From: Leptospira vanthielii serovar Holland str. Waz Holland = ATCC 700522
Lineage (GTDB): Bacteria > Spirochaetota > Leptospiria > Leptospirales > Leptospiraceae
DNA: 64,000 nt
Direction of reading: 5' to 3'
Assembly: GCF_000332455.1 (NCBI RefSeq)
Contig: NZ_AOGY02000042.1
Coordinates: forward strand, 62,001 to 126,000
Shown here: piece by piece, positions 49,236-58,062 of the stretch
Layout of the letters: each line of letters starts with the position of its first letter
Position numbering within the stretch: the first letter of the stretch is position 1
Program-made: the position numbers and the translations under genes
Notes under the pieces: generated by a model
What the model was told of the DNA's origin: nothing
Database searches by the model: none
The model's input: the letters and a program-made list of their open reading frames with translations, nothing else

Positions 49236-50782
49236 TTTGATTTTTTCCTTACGTCTTCCAATACACCCACAACTACTTTATCTTTAGAAAGATATGTAGG
49301 AATTAGAGTTTGGATATCATTTGATGAGGTTTTCATGATGGCAGAGTATTGACGGAAAAGCCCAGCCCAATCACCATATAACAACTGATAATAACTTAGA
49401 AGATCAGCAATACTTCCATTTTCATCCAAGGTTTTAATAAAATCGGAAACCATTTGGTTTTTTACTTTATCCAGTTCCTCTTTGGGAATGCCCGTTTCTT
49501 TAATTTTATTCAGTTCTTCCCAAATGATTTTTTCGATCAATTCTGGTTTGGCATCCTCTTTCGGTTTGATAAAGAATACAAAATAATTTTGGTATCTTTC
49601 TCCAGGGTATCCATTAGCTGCCCCTACACTCACAGCCAGTTTTTCTTCCAAAACCAATCGTTTGTACAACCTAGATCCCGTTCCCGAGGTGAGGATGGTG
49701 GATAGTACATCAAAAGAAGAATTATCTTTATGAGGATAAGGGGGTTTTAGCCAACCCACCATCATCTGACTTCCCGAAGGGTGATAAACTTTGAATCGTT
49801 TTTCCCCAGGAAAAGATTTTTCTTCCACTTTATAAGTAGGCCTTGGTTTACCAGGTTTTAGATCAGAAAAATATTTACGAATGATTGATTCGGTTTCTTC
49901 AAAATCAAATTGTCCCACAATGGAGATGACCATTCGATCTGGTGTGTAGTGTTTTTTAAAAAAGGCTTTGGTATCCTCTATTTTTAAAAAAGGTAGGCCT
50001 GTAGAATATCCAATCACTGGTTTTCTGTAAGGGTGACTTTCAAAGGCCAAAGAGAAAAATTTTTCTCGTAAAACACCTGCTCCACTGTCATCAGTACGCA
50101 TCCGACGTTCTTCAATCACAACATCTCTTTCCGTATAATATTCTCTTAAGATAGGATTTTTTAATCTGTCCGATTCAATCTTTGCCCAAACTTCGATTCT
50201 GTTGTTGGGAAGTTGGATTTGGTAGTTTGTGACATCTTGTGAGGTATATGCGTTGAATCCAACCTCACCATTTTGTTCATAAATATAAGAATCTTCGTTT
50301 TTAACAATAAACTCATCTTGGAGTTGGATGAGATTTTTTAACCTTCGATTTAAGGTTTCCACCTCTTCTTGTAAAGAAGGAGGAATGGTTTCTCCTCGTG
50401 TGGTAAGGTCTCGAATTTTTAATTTGAGATCATCCAGTTCTGTTCCCCAAACTTCGATTTGTTTTTGGTATTTTTCTTCTTTATCAAAGTCAGTGGTCCC
50501 CACATTTTTGGTACCCTTAAAAAGCATATGTTCCAAAAGGTGAGCCGTACCCGCTTCTTCCGGTGTTTCATCCACAGCTCCTACAAGGAATTTGATGTAC
50601 AAGGCAACTGTCGGCGAAGTTCCTCGCTTCATCAGCACAACGGTGAGACCATTGTCCAAACGGATGGTTTTTATCTTTTCACGAAATTGGGATTCGGAGG
50701 TTCCGAAGAATTGGTCCTGGGAAAAAAGAGGTAAAAATTGTAGTAAGAAACAAAGGAAAAAGATTCGTAATTTCGACATCAT
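49232..50782 (-). CDS. M16 zinc peptidase, active subunit
   Basis: 516 residues with a signal peptide. The inverted zinc motif HLLEH (81-85) is intact, with ERDVVIEERRMR and the downstream Glu. An insert of about 60 residues, rich in Lys/Glu/Leu and probably coiled-coil, lies between the zinc motif and GFNAYTSQDVTNY. It is likely periplasmic and cleaves peptides with the paralogue encoded next. The two ATG codons lie nine bases from the start of the divergent lipoprotein gene. Confidence 0.92.
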   Translation of the reverse strand: MMSKLRIFFLCFLLQFLPLFSQDQFFGTSESQFREKIKTIRLDNGLTVVLMKRGTSPTVALYIKFLVGAVDETPEEAGTAHLLEHMLFKGTKNVGTTDFDKEEKYQKQIEVWGTELDDLKLKIRDLTTRGETIPPSLQEEVETLNRRLKNLIQLQDEFIVKNEDSYIYEQNGEVGFNAYTSQDVTNYQIQLPNNRIEVWAKIESDRLKNPILREYYTERDVVIEERRMRTDDSGAGVLREKFFSLAFESHPYRKPVIGYSTGLPFLKIEDTKAFFKKHYTPDRMVISIVGQFDFEETESIIRKYFSDLKPGKPRPTYKVEEKSFPGEKRFKVYHPSGSQMMVGWLKPPYPHKDNSSFDVLSTILTSGTGSRLYKRLVLEEKLAVSVGAANGYPGERYQNYFVFFIKPKEDAKPELIEKIIWEELNKIKETGIPKEELDKVKNQMVSDFIKTLDENGSIADLLSYYQLLYGDWAGLFRQYSAIMKTSSNDIQTLIPTYLSKDKVVVGVLEDVRKKSK

Positions 50783-50791
50783 CTACTAGTC

Positions 50792-51493
50792 TTGAAGGTG
50801 GAAATGGTTCGTAAACTTCTAATTTTAAGCTTCTTTTGTTCCTGTCGCCTCTTCACTATTGCTGATCCCAATTATGTAGAACAAGCTCTCCTCAACGAAA
50901 AAGATGAAGGGTTTATTTCTCGGGAATTTTTTCAAATCAAAGTCGAAATCCCAGTGACTTACAAAGAAATCTCAGGAAACGCAAGACGTGAAGATTGTAA
51001 ACGGAGAGCATTTGTAGAAAGAGAGAGATTGAGTATGCCCTTCCTTCTACAAATCCAAAGACAAAAGCACAGGTTCGGTGAGGGGTTCGATGAATATGCG
51101 GCATCCTTAGAAGGGAAAGATAGACAAACGAGGGTCGTTGCCAATGCTCCTCAGAACACTACTTCAGGCACGGGAACTCAAACCAGTGCGACTACAGCCG
51201 CAAATCCGATGACCCTACAAAATGCTCAGACTACCCAAGGGCAATCCACTACAAATCCTTCACAGTCGCAAATCACAGGCCAGAACCTAGGCGAAGTTAG
51301 GGGGAATCCCCAAGACAAAAAAGAGAATCCTGTTGAAAACTTACACAACTTTGCCTGGTTCTTTGACACTCTTACCTTATATAAAGAAGATTACACAGAT
51401 AGAACAAAATGTGCTTTCCTATTCCGCAACATCCAACCTAAATTAATGGAACGTGTGGAAAAAACTCACATTTCAGAACCTAGGAAATTGTAA
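50792..51493 (+). CDS. Lipoprotein with EGFIS-FFQI motif, tandem copy 1
   Basis: 233 residues if the TTG at 50792 is used; an ATG four codons in has AAGGTGG very close. The signal peptide ends FFCSC, a lipobox-like site. DEGFISREFFQIKVEIP after it matches the neighbouring lipoprotein. The middle (about 110-165) is Thr/Gln/Asn-rich and low complexity. No family recognised. It starts nine bases from the divergent M16 gene. Confidence 0.75.
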   Translation: MKVEMVRKLLILSFFCSCRLFTIADPNYVEQALLNEKDEGFISREFFQIKVEIPVTYKEISGNARREDCKRRAFVERERLSMPFLLQIQRQKHRFGEGFDEYAASLEGKDRQTRVVANAPQNTTSGTGTQTSATTAANPMTLQNAQTTQGQSTTNPSQSQITGQNLGEVRGNPQDKKENPVENLHNFAWFFDTLTLYKEDYTDRTKCAFLFRNIQPKLMERVEKTHISEPRKL

Positions 51494-51925
51494 ATGAACA
51501 AAACTCTAACAAGGATTATCCTTTCTTTCGCTATTGTAACTCTCGTATGGAATTGTAAGTCCAAAGAAACCAAAGAAGTTGTGCCGCAAGCCAATGATAC
51601 AGAAAATCAAGCCATTTTAGAATTTACTAAAGCAAAAGAAGGATTCATTTCTGAGACATTGTTTCAAGTAGCCGTGTCCAGTGTTCTACCAACAGAATCC
51701 GAACGAATGGATGAAGCAAAAACAATTGCAGAACAAAAGTCACTCAACTTATTAAAAACATACACCATCCCTAATCTTTCTGATAAGGGACGTAAAGAAC
51801 TCCGCGAGATTTCTAAAGAAGGAAAGATTGTGGATAAAAACGTTTCTATTGGCGGAAGGTATTTTTTCTTATACCAAATTCAAAAATCCAACTTAAAACG
51901 CCTAGTTACCAAAGATTTAGAATGA
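51494..51925 (+). CDS. Lipoprotein with EGFIS-LFQV motif, tandem copy 2
   Basis: 143 residues. The signal peptide ends TLVWNC. KEGFISETLFQVAV near residue 50 is shared with the gene just before it, whose stop abuts this ATG. The motif and order suggest divergent duplicates lacking the low-complexity middle. Function unknown. Confidence 0.78.
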   Translation: MNKTLTRIILSFAIVTLVWNCKSKETKEVVPQANDTENQAILEFTKAKEGFISETLFQVAVSSVLPTESERMDEAKTIAEQKSLNLLKTYTIPNLSDKGRKELREISKEGKIVDKNVSIGGRYFFLYQIQKSNLKRLVTKDLE

Positions 51926-51933
51926 TTTAGAAC

Positions 51934-52362
51934 TTAGATAGAAAACGATTTGTTAACTTTAGCCGGTATACAAATGTTTTTTACAAAGTTACAGTAAAAC
52001 AACTTCGCATCGAGTTGTAACTTACCCTTTCCTTCCACTTGGAAGGTAAAGGGTTTTAAGTATTCAAAGTATTCTGGTTTTTTGGAGTGAACCGGCCCTT
52101 TAAGTTTTAAATCTGCATTCAAAACTTTAAGTCCATCCGTTCCCGATAAAAATATCCTGTGTGGTGCTTCCATCTGGAACCCAAAGTCTTTTGGCAAAAA
52201 CAATTCCAACTCAAACTTTCCCGGTGATTTCTGTTTAATTGATATTTCAATTGGGTGCGAATCCAAAGGATCCGCAGACAACTCATTTACAAAACCACTA
52301 CCAGTAATCAATCCGAAAGAACCTAAAAAAGAAAGTATCAAAAGAAATCGAAATTGTTTCAT
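51934..52362 (-). CDS. DsbD-alpha-like periplasmic protein
   Basis: 142 residues from ATG at 52362; the longer frame overlaps the methyltransferase and is not used. A signal peptide (FLLILSFLGSFGLITGSG) precedes a beta-rich domain ending in LFYCNFVKNICIPAKV. That ending resembles the last part of the N-terminal domain of DsbD, whose two Cys residues pass electrons in the periplasm. The Cys pair suggests thiol chemistry, but the family match is moderate. Confidence 0.65.
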   Translation of the reverse strand: MKQFRFLLILSFLGSFGLITGSGFVNELSADPLDSHPIEISIKQKSPGKFELELFLPKDFGFQMEAPHRIFLSGTDGLKVLNADLKLKGPVHSKKPEYFEYLKPFTFQVEGKGKLQLDAKLFYCNFVKNICIPAKVNKSFSI

Positions 52363-52375
52363 ACAAAGATTAGAC

Positions 52376-53533
52376 TTATAAAACTTTCCGTAAAACAACA
52401 CAACGATTGGAATTTGTGCCTTTTTCGTTATTGGAAACTTGCCAACAATTTGAAAGTTTTGTGAAACTTTGCGTATGGACGTAGGTTTTGTTCCAAACAA
52501 GTCCCGTTCCTTCCGCCATCCGCACCACGTCCTCGTCCAAATACAGAATGGAATTTCCTTTTTTGACTTCTCCTACTTCCATTACCATGTAAGCTCCTTT
52601 TTTTAGAACCCTTGCCGATTCTTTTAAGGTAGATCGAATGAACTCATTCCAATCGTTTAAATTGCTAAATATACTGAGCTTTCTGTCTTTTGACTTTTGA
52701 ATGTCCAAAAACCAATGACGTAGCCAGTTGTCCCCTTCATAGTCCACCTTATCTAAGAATGGTGGTGAAGTGACAATTAAATCCACAGATTCCGAATCTA
52801 CATTGGGAACAGAATTTGCTGAATTTAGTGAATACAAGTTGTTCTTCGAAAATTCATGATAAAACGGAGGAATGGGAAGTGCCAAATCTCGCCTCATCTT
52901 TTGGTAGATTCTCGGTTTGATGGGACGATACTCGGGAGTTTGCCCGCGTTTGATGTTATTCTTTGCCTGTGATTCCGGGGGAATCGAAACTTGAGGAAAA
53001 GTATATACGGAAAAAAATCCAGTGCTATGGCCATGTAACCGAGACAATGCGATAAGCGAAATGAATTTCATTTCCACAGACGGATCTTTTGCCATATACT
53101 TCTTTAGGTTTTTGATTTCCTTTAAAGTGCGTGGATGGAAAAAAGGAAGGAGATTCACATCAAAGGGATCTTCCTCCACTTCCGCTTCTAAATCCAAGGA
53201 ATTTAACTTCTTTTCTAAATCCTCGAGTCTCGGAACATACTGCCTTGCACTCGCAAGAAAAATAGACAATGGGTGAATATCATTATGAACCGCCACATGA
53301 CCTTCAATATTAGCCTGAATCGCAGTAGTTCCTCTTCCACCAAACGGATCATATACGATCCTATTTTTCTTTTTTAAAAATTCCTTCATAAAAAAAGAAG
53401 GAAGTTCCGGTTTAAATGATGCTCTATAACTTACGGTATGATGAATTGGATGTCCTTGGCGTTGTTTTGCAGTCCAAAACTCACCAAATACAATCTTATC
53501 GGAATCCTTTAATAGTCTGCCTGCTCCTGCCAT
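52376..53533 (-). CDS. DNA methyltransferase (N4-cytosine/N6-adenine type), orphan
   Basis: 385 residues. The SAM motif DPFGGRGTTAIQA lies near residue 65 and the catalytic TSPPFLDKVDY near residue 260, with a region of about 190 residues between, the order of alpha-class amino-methyltransferases. No restriction gene lies next to it. I chose the ATG at 53533; a TTG three codons upstream (53542) fits GGAGG spacing less well. It may be an epigenetic or protective enzyme; the site is unknown. Confidence 0.82.
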   Translation of the reverse strand: MAGAGRLLKDSDKIVFGEFWTAKQRQGHPIHHTVSYRASFKPELPSFFMKEFLKKKNRIVYDPFGGRGTTAIQANIEGHVAVHNDIHPLSIFLASARQYVPRLEDLEKKLNSLDLEAEVEEDPFDVNLLPFFHPRTLKEIKNLKKYMAKDPSVEMKFISLIALSRLHGHSTGFFSVYTFPQVSIPPESQAKNNIKRGQTPEYRPIKPRIYQKMRRDLALPIPPFYHEFSKNNLYSLNSANSVPNVDSESVDLIVTSPPFLDKVDYEGDNWLRHWFLDIQKSKDRKLSIFSNLNDWNEFIRSTLKESARVLKKGAYMVMEVGEVKKGNSILYLDEDVVRMAEGTGLVWNKTYVHTQSFTKLSNCWQVSNNEKGTNSNRCVVLRKVL

Positions 53534-53608
53534 CCTTTGCAAAAGCCTCCTCTCTCTTTATAGAAAGATCGGAGGAAAGGCGAATCTTGAGTTAGATTTT
53601 ATTAAAAC

Positions 53609-54565
53609 CTATGGGACATAGTCTTTAGAATTTGGGAAGAAGGTTTCGATCTCTGCCAGTGGATTTGATTTGATAAGTAAATTTTTACCAACCCTCTCAT
53701 CCATATAACTAATGCTATGTGCATGAAGCAATTGGCGTTCAAATCCCAGCTCATCTAGTAAAGAAGCACTGAGTCCAAACTGAACAAAATCCAAAAACAT
53801 AGTTTCTCTTGGGCCATACAATTTATCCCCAAGAATAGGAAATCCTAAATAGAGAAGGCTTGCCCGGATTTGATGAATCCTGCCTGTAATGGGCCGCACA
53901 AGTACCAAACTAATATTTTGCGACTCGTTGAAGTTTAGTGGAATAAAACTTGTAGAAACTGACTTGGCATCTGGAAATTCGGATGATGAAAATTTCATTT
54001 TTTTACGGATCGCAGAATCCAAATCCTTTCCCATAAAACCCTCAAGGGTAAGTTCCTTTTGAAAATAACCTCGAACCACAGCCAGGTATTCTTTTTTTAC
54101 TTCTCTTGATTCAAATTTTTTTTGAAGCCAGGTGCGGCCCTCTTCCGTTTTGGCAAAGATCACAATACCCGAGGTTTCCCGGTCAAGCCTGTGGACAGGA
54201 ATCACTCTGGGATAGGTTTTCTCCAAAAGATTGAGTAGTGTCCTTGTGCGATACCTTCCTGCAGGGTGCATAGGTAGGTTTCCCGGTTTGTCTACAAAGA
54301 GGAAATCCTCTGTTTCTTTTAGAATAGTGTAGTTGGTATCAACTTCAGGTTCCTCAATCCGACCCGGGATGGGTTCATAGGTTAAGGTATCTCCTTCCTG
54401 AAGAACAAAATCAGGAAGTGCCACTTTGTCTTGGACTTTGACACGGTTTTCATTGAGTAAGAAGCCCCATTCTTCGGGGTCATGGTAAGGAAATTTTGTT
54501 GTTAGGAATTCAAAAACTGTCTTACCCGTATAGGGATAACGAATCAATGACTTGTAAACAGTCAT
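53609..54565 (-). CDS. RluA family pseudouridine synthase
   Basis: 318 residues. The catalytic Asp is in HRLDRETSGIVIFAK, then RPITGRIHQIRASLLYLG, family motifs of RluA/RluC/RluD. It isomerises uridine in rRNA or tRNA; which one cannot be told. The start is two to three bases after the PilZ-like gene stop. Confidence 0.9.
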   Translation of the reverse strand: MTVYKSLIRYPYTGKTVFEFLTTKFPYHDPEEWGFLLNENRVKVQDKVALPDFVLQEGDTLTYEPIPGRIEEPEVDTNYTILKETEDFLFVDKPGNLPMHPAGRYRTRTLLNLLEKTYPRVIPVHRLDRETSGIVIFAKTEEGRTWLQKKFESREVKKEYLAVVRGYFQKELTLEGFMGKDLDSAIRKKMKFSSSEFPDAKSVSTSFIPLNFNESQNISLVLVRPITGRIHQIRASLLYLGFPILGDKLYGPRETMFLDFVQFGLSASLLDELGFERQLLHAHSISYMDERVGKNLLIKSNPLAEIETFFPNSKDYVP

Positions 54566-54568
54566 TTT

Positions 54569-55807
54569 TTAAGGTTCGGAAATGGGTGTATCCGAAGAAA
54601 AATCATCCATAACTTCTCCAAAGGGATCCCCAGGTTCGTCCGCAGCACTCACCACAGTTGGTCCTTCTTCTGTTGTTTCCGAGTCGGCGGCCGGTTCTCC
54701 ATTCTCATTGGTATCCATCGGTGGTTCCTCGGACGGAGCATTTGCCTCTTCCTCTGTTTTACCTGCATCCAGAAAAACTCCGAGAACTTCTAAATCTTTT
54801 TCTGTTAGGTTGTAGAACTGGCAACCAACTCGGAAGTTGGTTTCTTGGTTACGGATGTTTTTTATGATTCCACGGATTGTAACTCGTTTACCTTCTTCCA
54901 AGTTCAAATCAAAAAGGATGGTTCCATTCAAAGTAACAGATCTTGAGAAAGAACGGGATGGTGCGTGAATAAAACTAATACCACCCATACTTAAGTCCAT
55001 TACCTGACAGACGTCACGAGATTCTTGGAAAACACCCGTGCTTATGATATCACGGCTCACTGCATTGGAAAAGTTTTGAATTTGTTTGTAAATTTCGAAA
55101 TCGAGAGGTTTTTCAGCTAATACTTGAACATAACCAAGATGCACATAACCTTTATACTTAATAGGTACGCAGATTTCTGAAGTGTATGTGTCTGGAATTT
55201 TAGAACTATCGAAAATTCTCAAATACTCATCGAATGGAAAAAAATCCGCCGAAGCCGATGACTTTTCCTTACGGTCAACAATGAAAATATCTTTATCATA
55301 GTGGTGCATCAGGCGCAGACGATTGTCCATACGACCAGCAAAGAATATAGAAGATAACGGGAAAGCTTTGGTGAGTTTGGCTCTGTAAGCAAGAAGGATG
55401 GCATCCACTTTTTTATCATCAAATCCAATGGCTTTGGATACGTCGTTTACATTGATGATATTAGAAACTACCATACCAGTTTGGATTTGACTGGCTTCCA
55501 CCCGAGATCCTTGTCTTGATGCGGTGGTAATTTGGATTTTAACAGGCGTTAGGATTTCGATTCCATTTCCATCTCCGCCAGCTACAATAAAATGTGCTAA
55601 AAACTTACTTCCATTATGAACAACTGTTAGAATTCGATCTCTATTTGGAAACTTCAGATTGGTATTGATGATTAGAGCTTTATTTTTTAATGCAATGATC
55701 TTAACAGGAAATTCTTTGTCAGAATAAATAATATATGCCGGAAGTTTGCCGAAAAGTGCGGTAATTACCTTTAAAATACCATCGGGGTCTTTGATTTCCT
55801 TATCCAT
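54569..55807 (-). CDS. PilZ-type c-di-GMP-binding protein
   Basis: 412 residues from ATG at 55807; a TTG two codons upstream overlaps the preceding stop. SRQGSRVEA near residue 95 is a RxxxR-type motif and DLSMGGISF near residue 275 the NxSxxG-type motif of PilZ. The two lie about 180 residues apart, so a second domain is inserted between them. The C-terminal 60 residues are acidic and low-complexity. It may read c-di-GMP made by the diguanylate cyclase nearby. Confidence 0.75.
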   Translation of the reverse strand: MDKEIKDPDGILKVITALFGKLPAYIIYSDKEFPVKIIALKNKALIINTNLKFPNRDRILTVVHNGSKFLAHFIVAGGDGNGIEILTPVKIQITTASRQGSRVEASQIQTGMVVSNIINVNDVSKAIGFDDKKVDAILLAYRAKLTKAFPLSSIFFAGRMDNRLRLMHHYDKDIFIVDRKEKSSASADFFPFDEYLRIFDSSKIPDTYTSEICVPIKYKGYVHLGYVQVLAEKPLDFEIYKQIQNFSNAVSRDIISTGVFQESRDVCQVMDLSMGGISFIHAPSRSFSRSVTLNGTILFDLNLEEGKRVTIRGIIKNIRNQETNFRVGCQFYNLTEKDLEVLGVFLDAGKTEEEANAPSEEPPMDTNENGEPAADSETTEEGPTVVSAADEPGDPFGEVMDDFSSDTPISEP

Positions 55808-55809
55808 AG

Positions 55810-58062
55810 TCAACCGTGAAGTTTATGAAGCAACATAGATCGCTTGATGTCCACCAAAGTTTTGGCCCCGGTAACACTCATTGATTGTTTTAGTTCTTCC
55901 GAATATTTTTGTAAAAGAAAGCGAATTCCCGCTTCCTCACCACCGACTAGGGAAATGGCAACGGGCCTTCCCAAAAGCACGGCATCGGCACCGAGCGCTA
56001 ACATTTTAAAAACATCCATACCCGAACGAATGCCACCATCTACGAGGAGTGGAATTTTGCCCTTTACTACCTCTGCAATTTTAGGAAGGACACGAGCCGT
56101 TCCCGGCATTCCATCCAATACCCTTCCGCCATGGTTAGAAACAACAATCGCAGAAAACCCACCTTCTAAAGCTAACTTTGCATCTTCTGGATTCATGATT
56201 CCTTTAAGAATAAACGGCAATTTTGTTTTTTCTTTCAACCGAACCAGACGGTCAAGAGGTCGAGTAATACTGGATAAATTCTTTTGTACCATGGTTTTGA
56301 AATTCACAGCATCAATATCCATTCCCAGAGCGAACACTCCGTCCGCTTCTGCTTCGGAAAAACGATCCACTAACATCGATTCATCTTCCCTAGGTTTACA
56401 AATCAAAATGCCTTTTCCGGAAGACTTCTTTAATGCCTCTAACATAATTTTGTATTTTTCAGGAGAAGCACCATCTCCAAGCCAAGCAAGGCTTCCATTT
56501 TGAACAAAGGAACGAACTACCAAATTTGCATAATCGGCATCCGTCATCACAAAGTTCATATTCGTTCCCACCCCGGTCATTGGTGCCGCCATGATTGGAG
56601 TTTTTAGATCAAAACCGAGAAACTTGGTTTGGATCTCAGGTAGTACATGATCTCGAATATAACCCGGTAAAATCGAATATTCAGCGAGGGCCTCGCTATT
56701 GTCATGGAAAGTTTCCATTCGACCCACTCCGCCCATCCCAGGAATCCCTGAGGCACAATTACTTCCATCACATTGTTTACAGACCCAACAAATATCTTTA
56801 CCAAAACGAATTCTCGCTTGGTCACCTATTTCTTTTTCTGTGATAGAAAATTGTTCATCTACCTCGAAACGAATGGTATCTTTTACTTTTTCAAAAACAA
56901 GTTCCGCATCTTTTAAATTGTCAGCAACAATGATGACATGCCCCGACTTATCAATGTTATTTGTAGGTTCCTTTATGATATCACCAGGTTTGGATTGGAT
57001 AAAAACTTCTGAAACTCCATCAATTTTTTTTGTCTCTTCCACTCCAGCAATGGAAACAAGTTTTCCTGGTTTAGACAGTAACGAACGTTCTATAGAGACT
57101 CGACTAAAAACGGGATCTAAATTATCGGGAGTTTCTCCAAGGGAAATAAGAAGTGCTGCACGATTTAAATTCACACCGCTAGATAAGGGATAAGTGAAGG
57201 CAGACATAAATCCACCTGAAAGTCTTGCGGCAATTTCACCAATTTTCACACCTTCTTTTGTGACTTTGATGTCCCCTTTTCCTGCACCTAAATGGATTCC
57301 GAGAGCTCGCATTCCACCCGCCATCACTCGTTCCACTTCATCCAAAACTTCCTTGGACATCGCAGAAGGCATGTTATGCCCAACTTCAATAAAATAGGGT
57401 TCTCTTTCGATGATTCGGTCGGCAATCCCTGTCATCCGGATCTGACCTTGGAAAGCCAAGGCATCCACAGAGAGTTCGGGGCCTTCCATATACTCTTCTA
57501 AAATCAATTCTCCCGTAGGACAAAACCTTTTGGCATGGCGAAAGGCCGTGGGAAGGTCATCTTTGTTTGTGACTTTGATGACACCTCGTGCTCCCATATT
57601 GTCAGCAGGTTTCATCACCAAAGGAAAGGTCAAAGAATCAAGTGCATCTTTCGCATCTTGCAAAGACCAAACTGCGGCAAACCGAGGAATGGGCATTCCA
57701 AATTCCTTTAGTCTTTGACGCATCTTCCCTTTGTTAGATGCCGCTTCTGCATCCACAAAACGAATACCTGGAAGTTGTAAGGCAGAGGCCACAGCTGCCA
57801 CTGTCATACTCGCATCAGTGCCGGCAGTGATGACCCCGTGGATGGGAGAATTTTGTGCAAATTTTTTTGACTCCCGAACCATCCCCTCTACATCCTTTGT
57901 GGACATCAGGATGGCTTCGTCCGCAATCTGAAATCCGATGGAAGTGGGGTTCATATCAGCAACCACAGTATGCAGTCGCATGGTCTTTGCGGTTTGGATG
58001 ATGGGGACTTGTAACAACCCCCCACCAATGATGAGGATTGTTTTACCTTCTACCGATTTCAA
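55810..58062 (-). CDS. ATP-grasp / FMN-dependent dehydrogenase fusion of unknown function
   Basis: 750 residues. Residues 1-400 are an ATP-grasp ligase related to carbamoyl-phosphate-synthetase-like enzymes: FPLVMKPADNMGARGV, LILEEYMEGPELSVDA and IGEIAARLSGGF. Residues about 425-750 are a TIM-barrel of the alpha-hydroxy-acid-dehydrogenase/type-2 IPP isomerase family, with a Cys motif (C425, C428, C431, C436), Lys620, SNHGGR (642-647) and GGIRSG. The fusion would join ATP-dependent ligation with flavin oxidation. The start is TTG, overlapping the mnmA stop. Confidence 0.85.
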   Translation of the reverse strand: MKSVEGKTILIIGGGLLQVPIIQTAKTMRLHTVVADMNPTSIGFQIADEAILMSTKDVEGMVRESKKFAQNSPIHGVITAGTDASMTVAAVASALQLPGIRFVDAEAASNKGKMRQRLKEFGMPIPRFAAVWSLQDAKDALDSLTFPLVMKPADNMGARGVIKVTNKDDLPTAFRHAKRFCPTGELILEEYMEGPELSVDALAFQGQIRMTGIADRIIEREPYFIEVGHNMPSAMSKEVLDEVERVMAGGMRALGIHLGAGKGDIKVTKEGVKIGEIAARLSGGFMSAFTYPLSSGVNLNRAALLISLGETPDNLDPVFSRVSIERSLLSKPGKLVSIAGVEETKKIDGVSEVFIQSKPGDIIKEPTNNIDKSGHVIIVADNLKDAELVFEKVKDTIRFEVDEQFSITEKEIGDQARIRFGKDICWVCKQCDGSNCASGIPGMGGVGRMETFHDNSEALAEYSILPGYIRDHVLPEIQTKFLGFDLKTPIMAAPMTGVGTNMNFVMTDADYANLVVRSFVQNGSLAWLGDGASPEKYKIMLEALKKSSGKGILICKPREDESMLVDRFSEAEADGVFALGMDIDAVNFKTMVQKNLSSITRPLDRLVRLKEKTKLPFILKGIMNPEDAKLALEGGFSAIVVSNHGGRVLDGMPGTARVLPKIAEVVKGKIPLLVDGGIRSGMDVFKMLALGADAVLLGRPVAISLVGGEEAGIRFLLQKYSEELKQSMSVTGAKTLVDIKRSMLLHKLHG

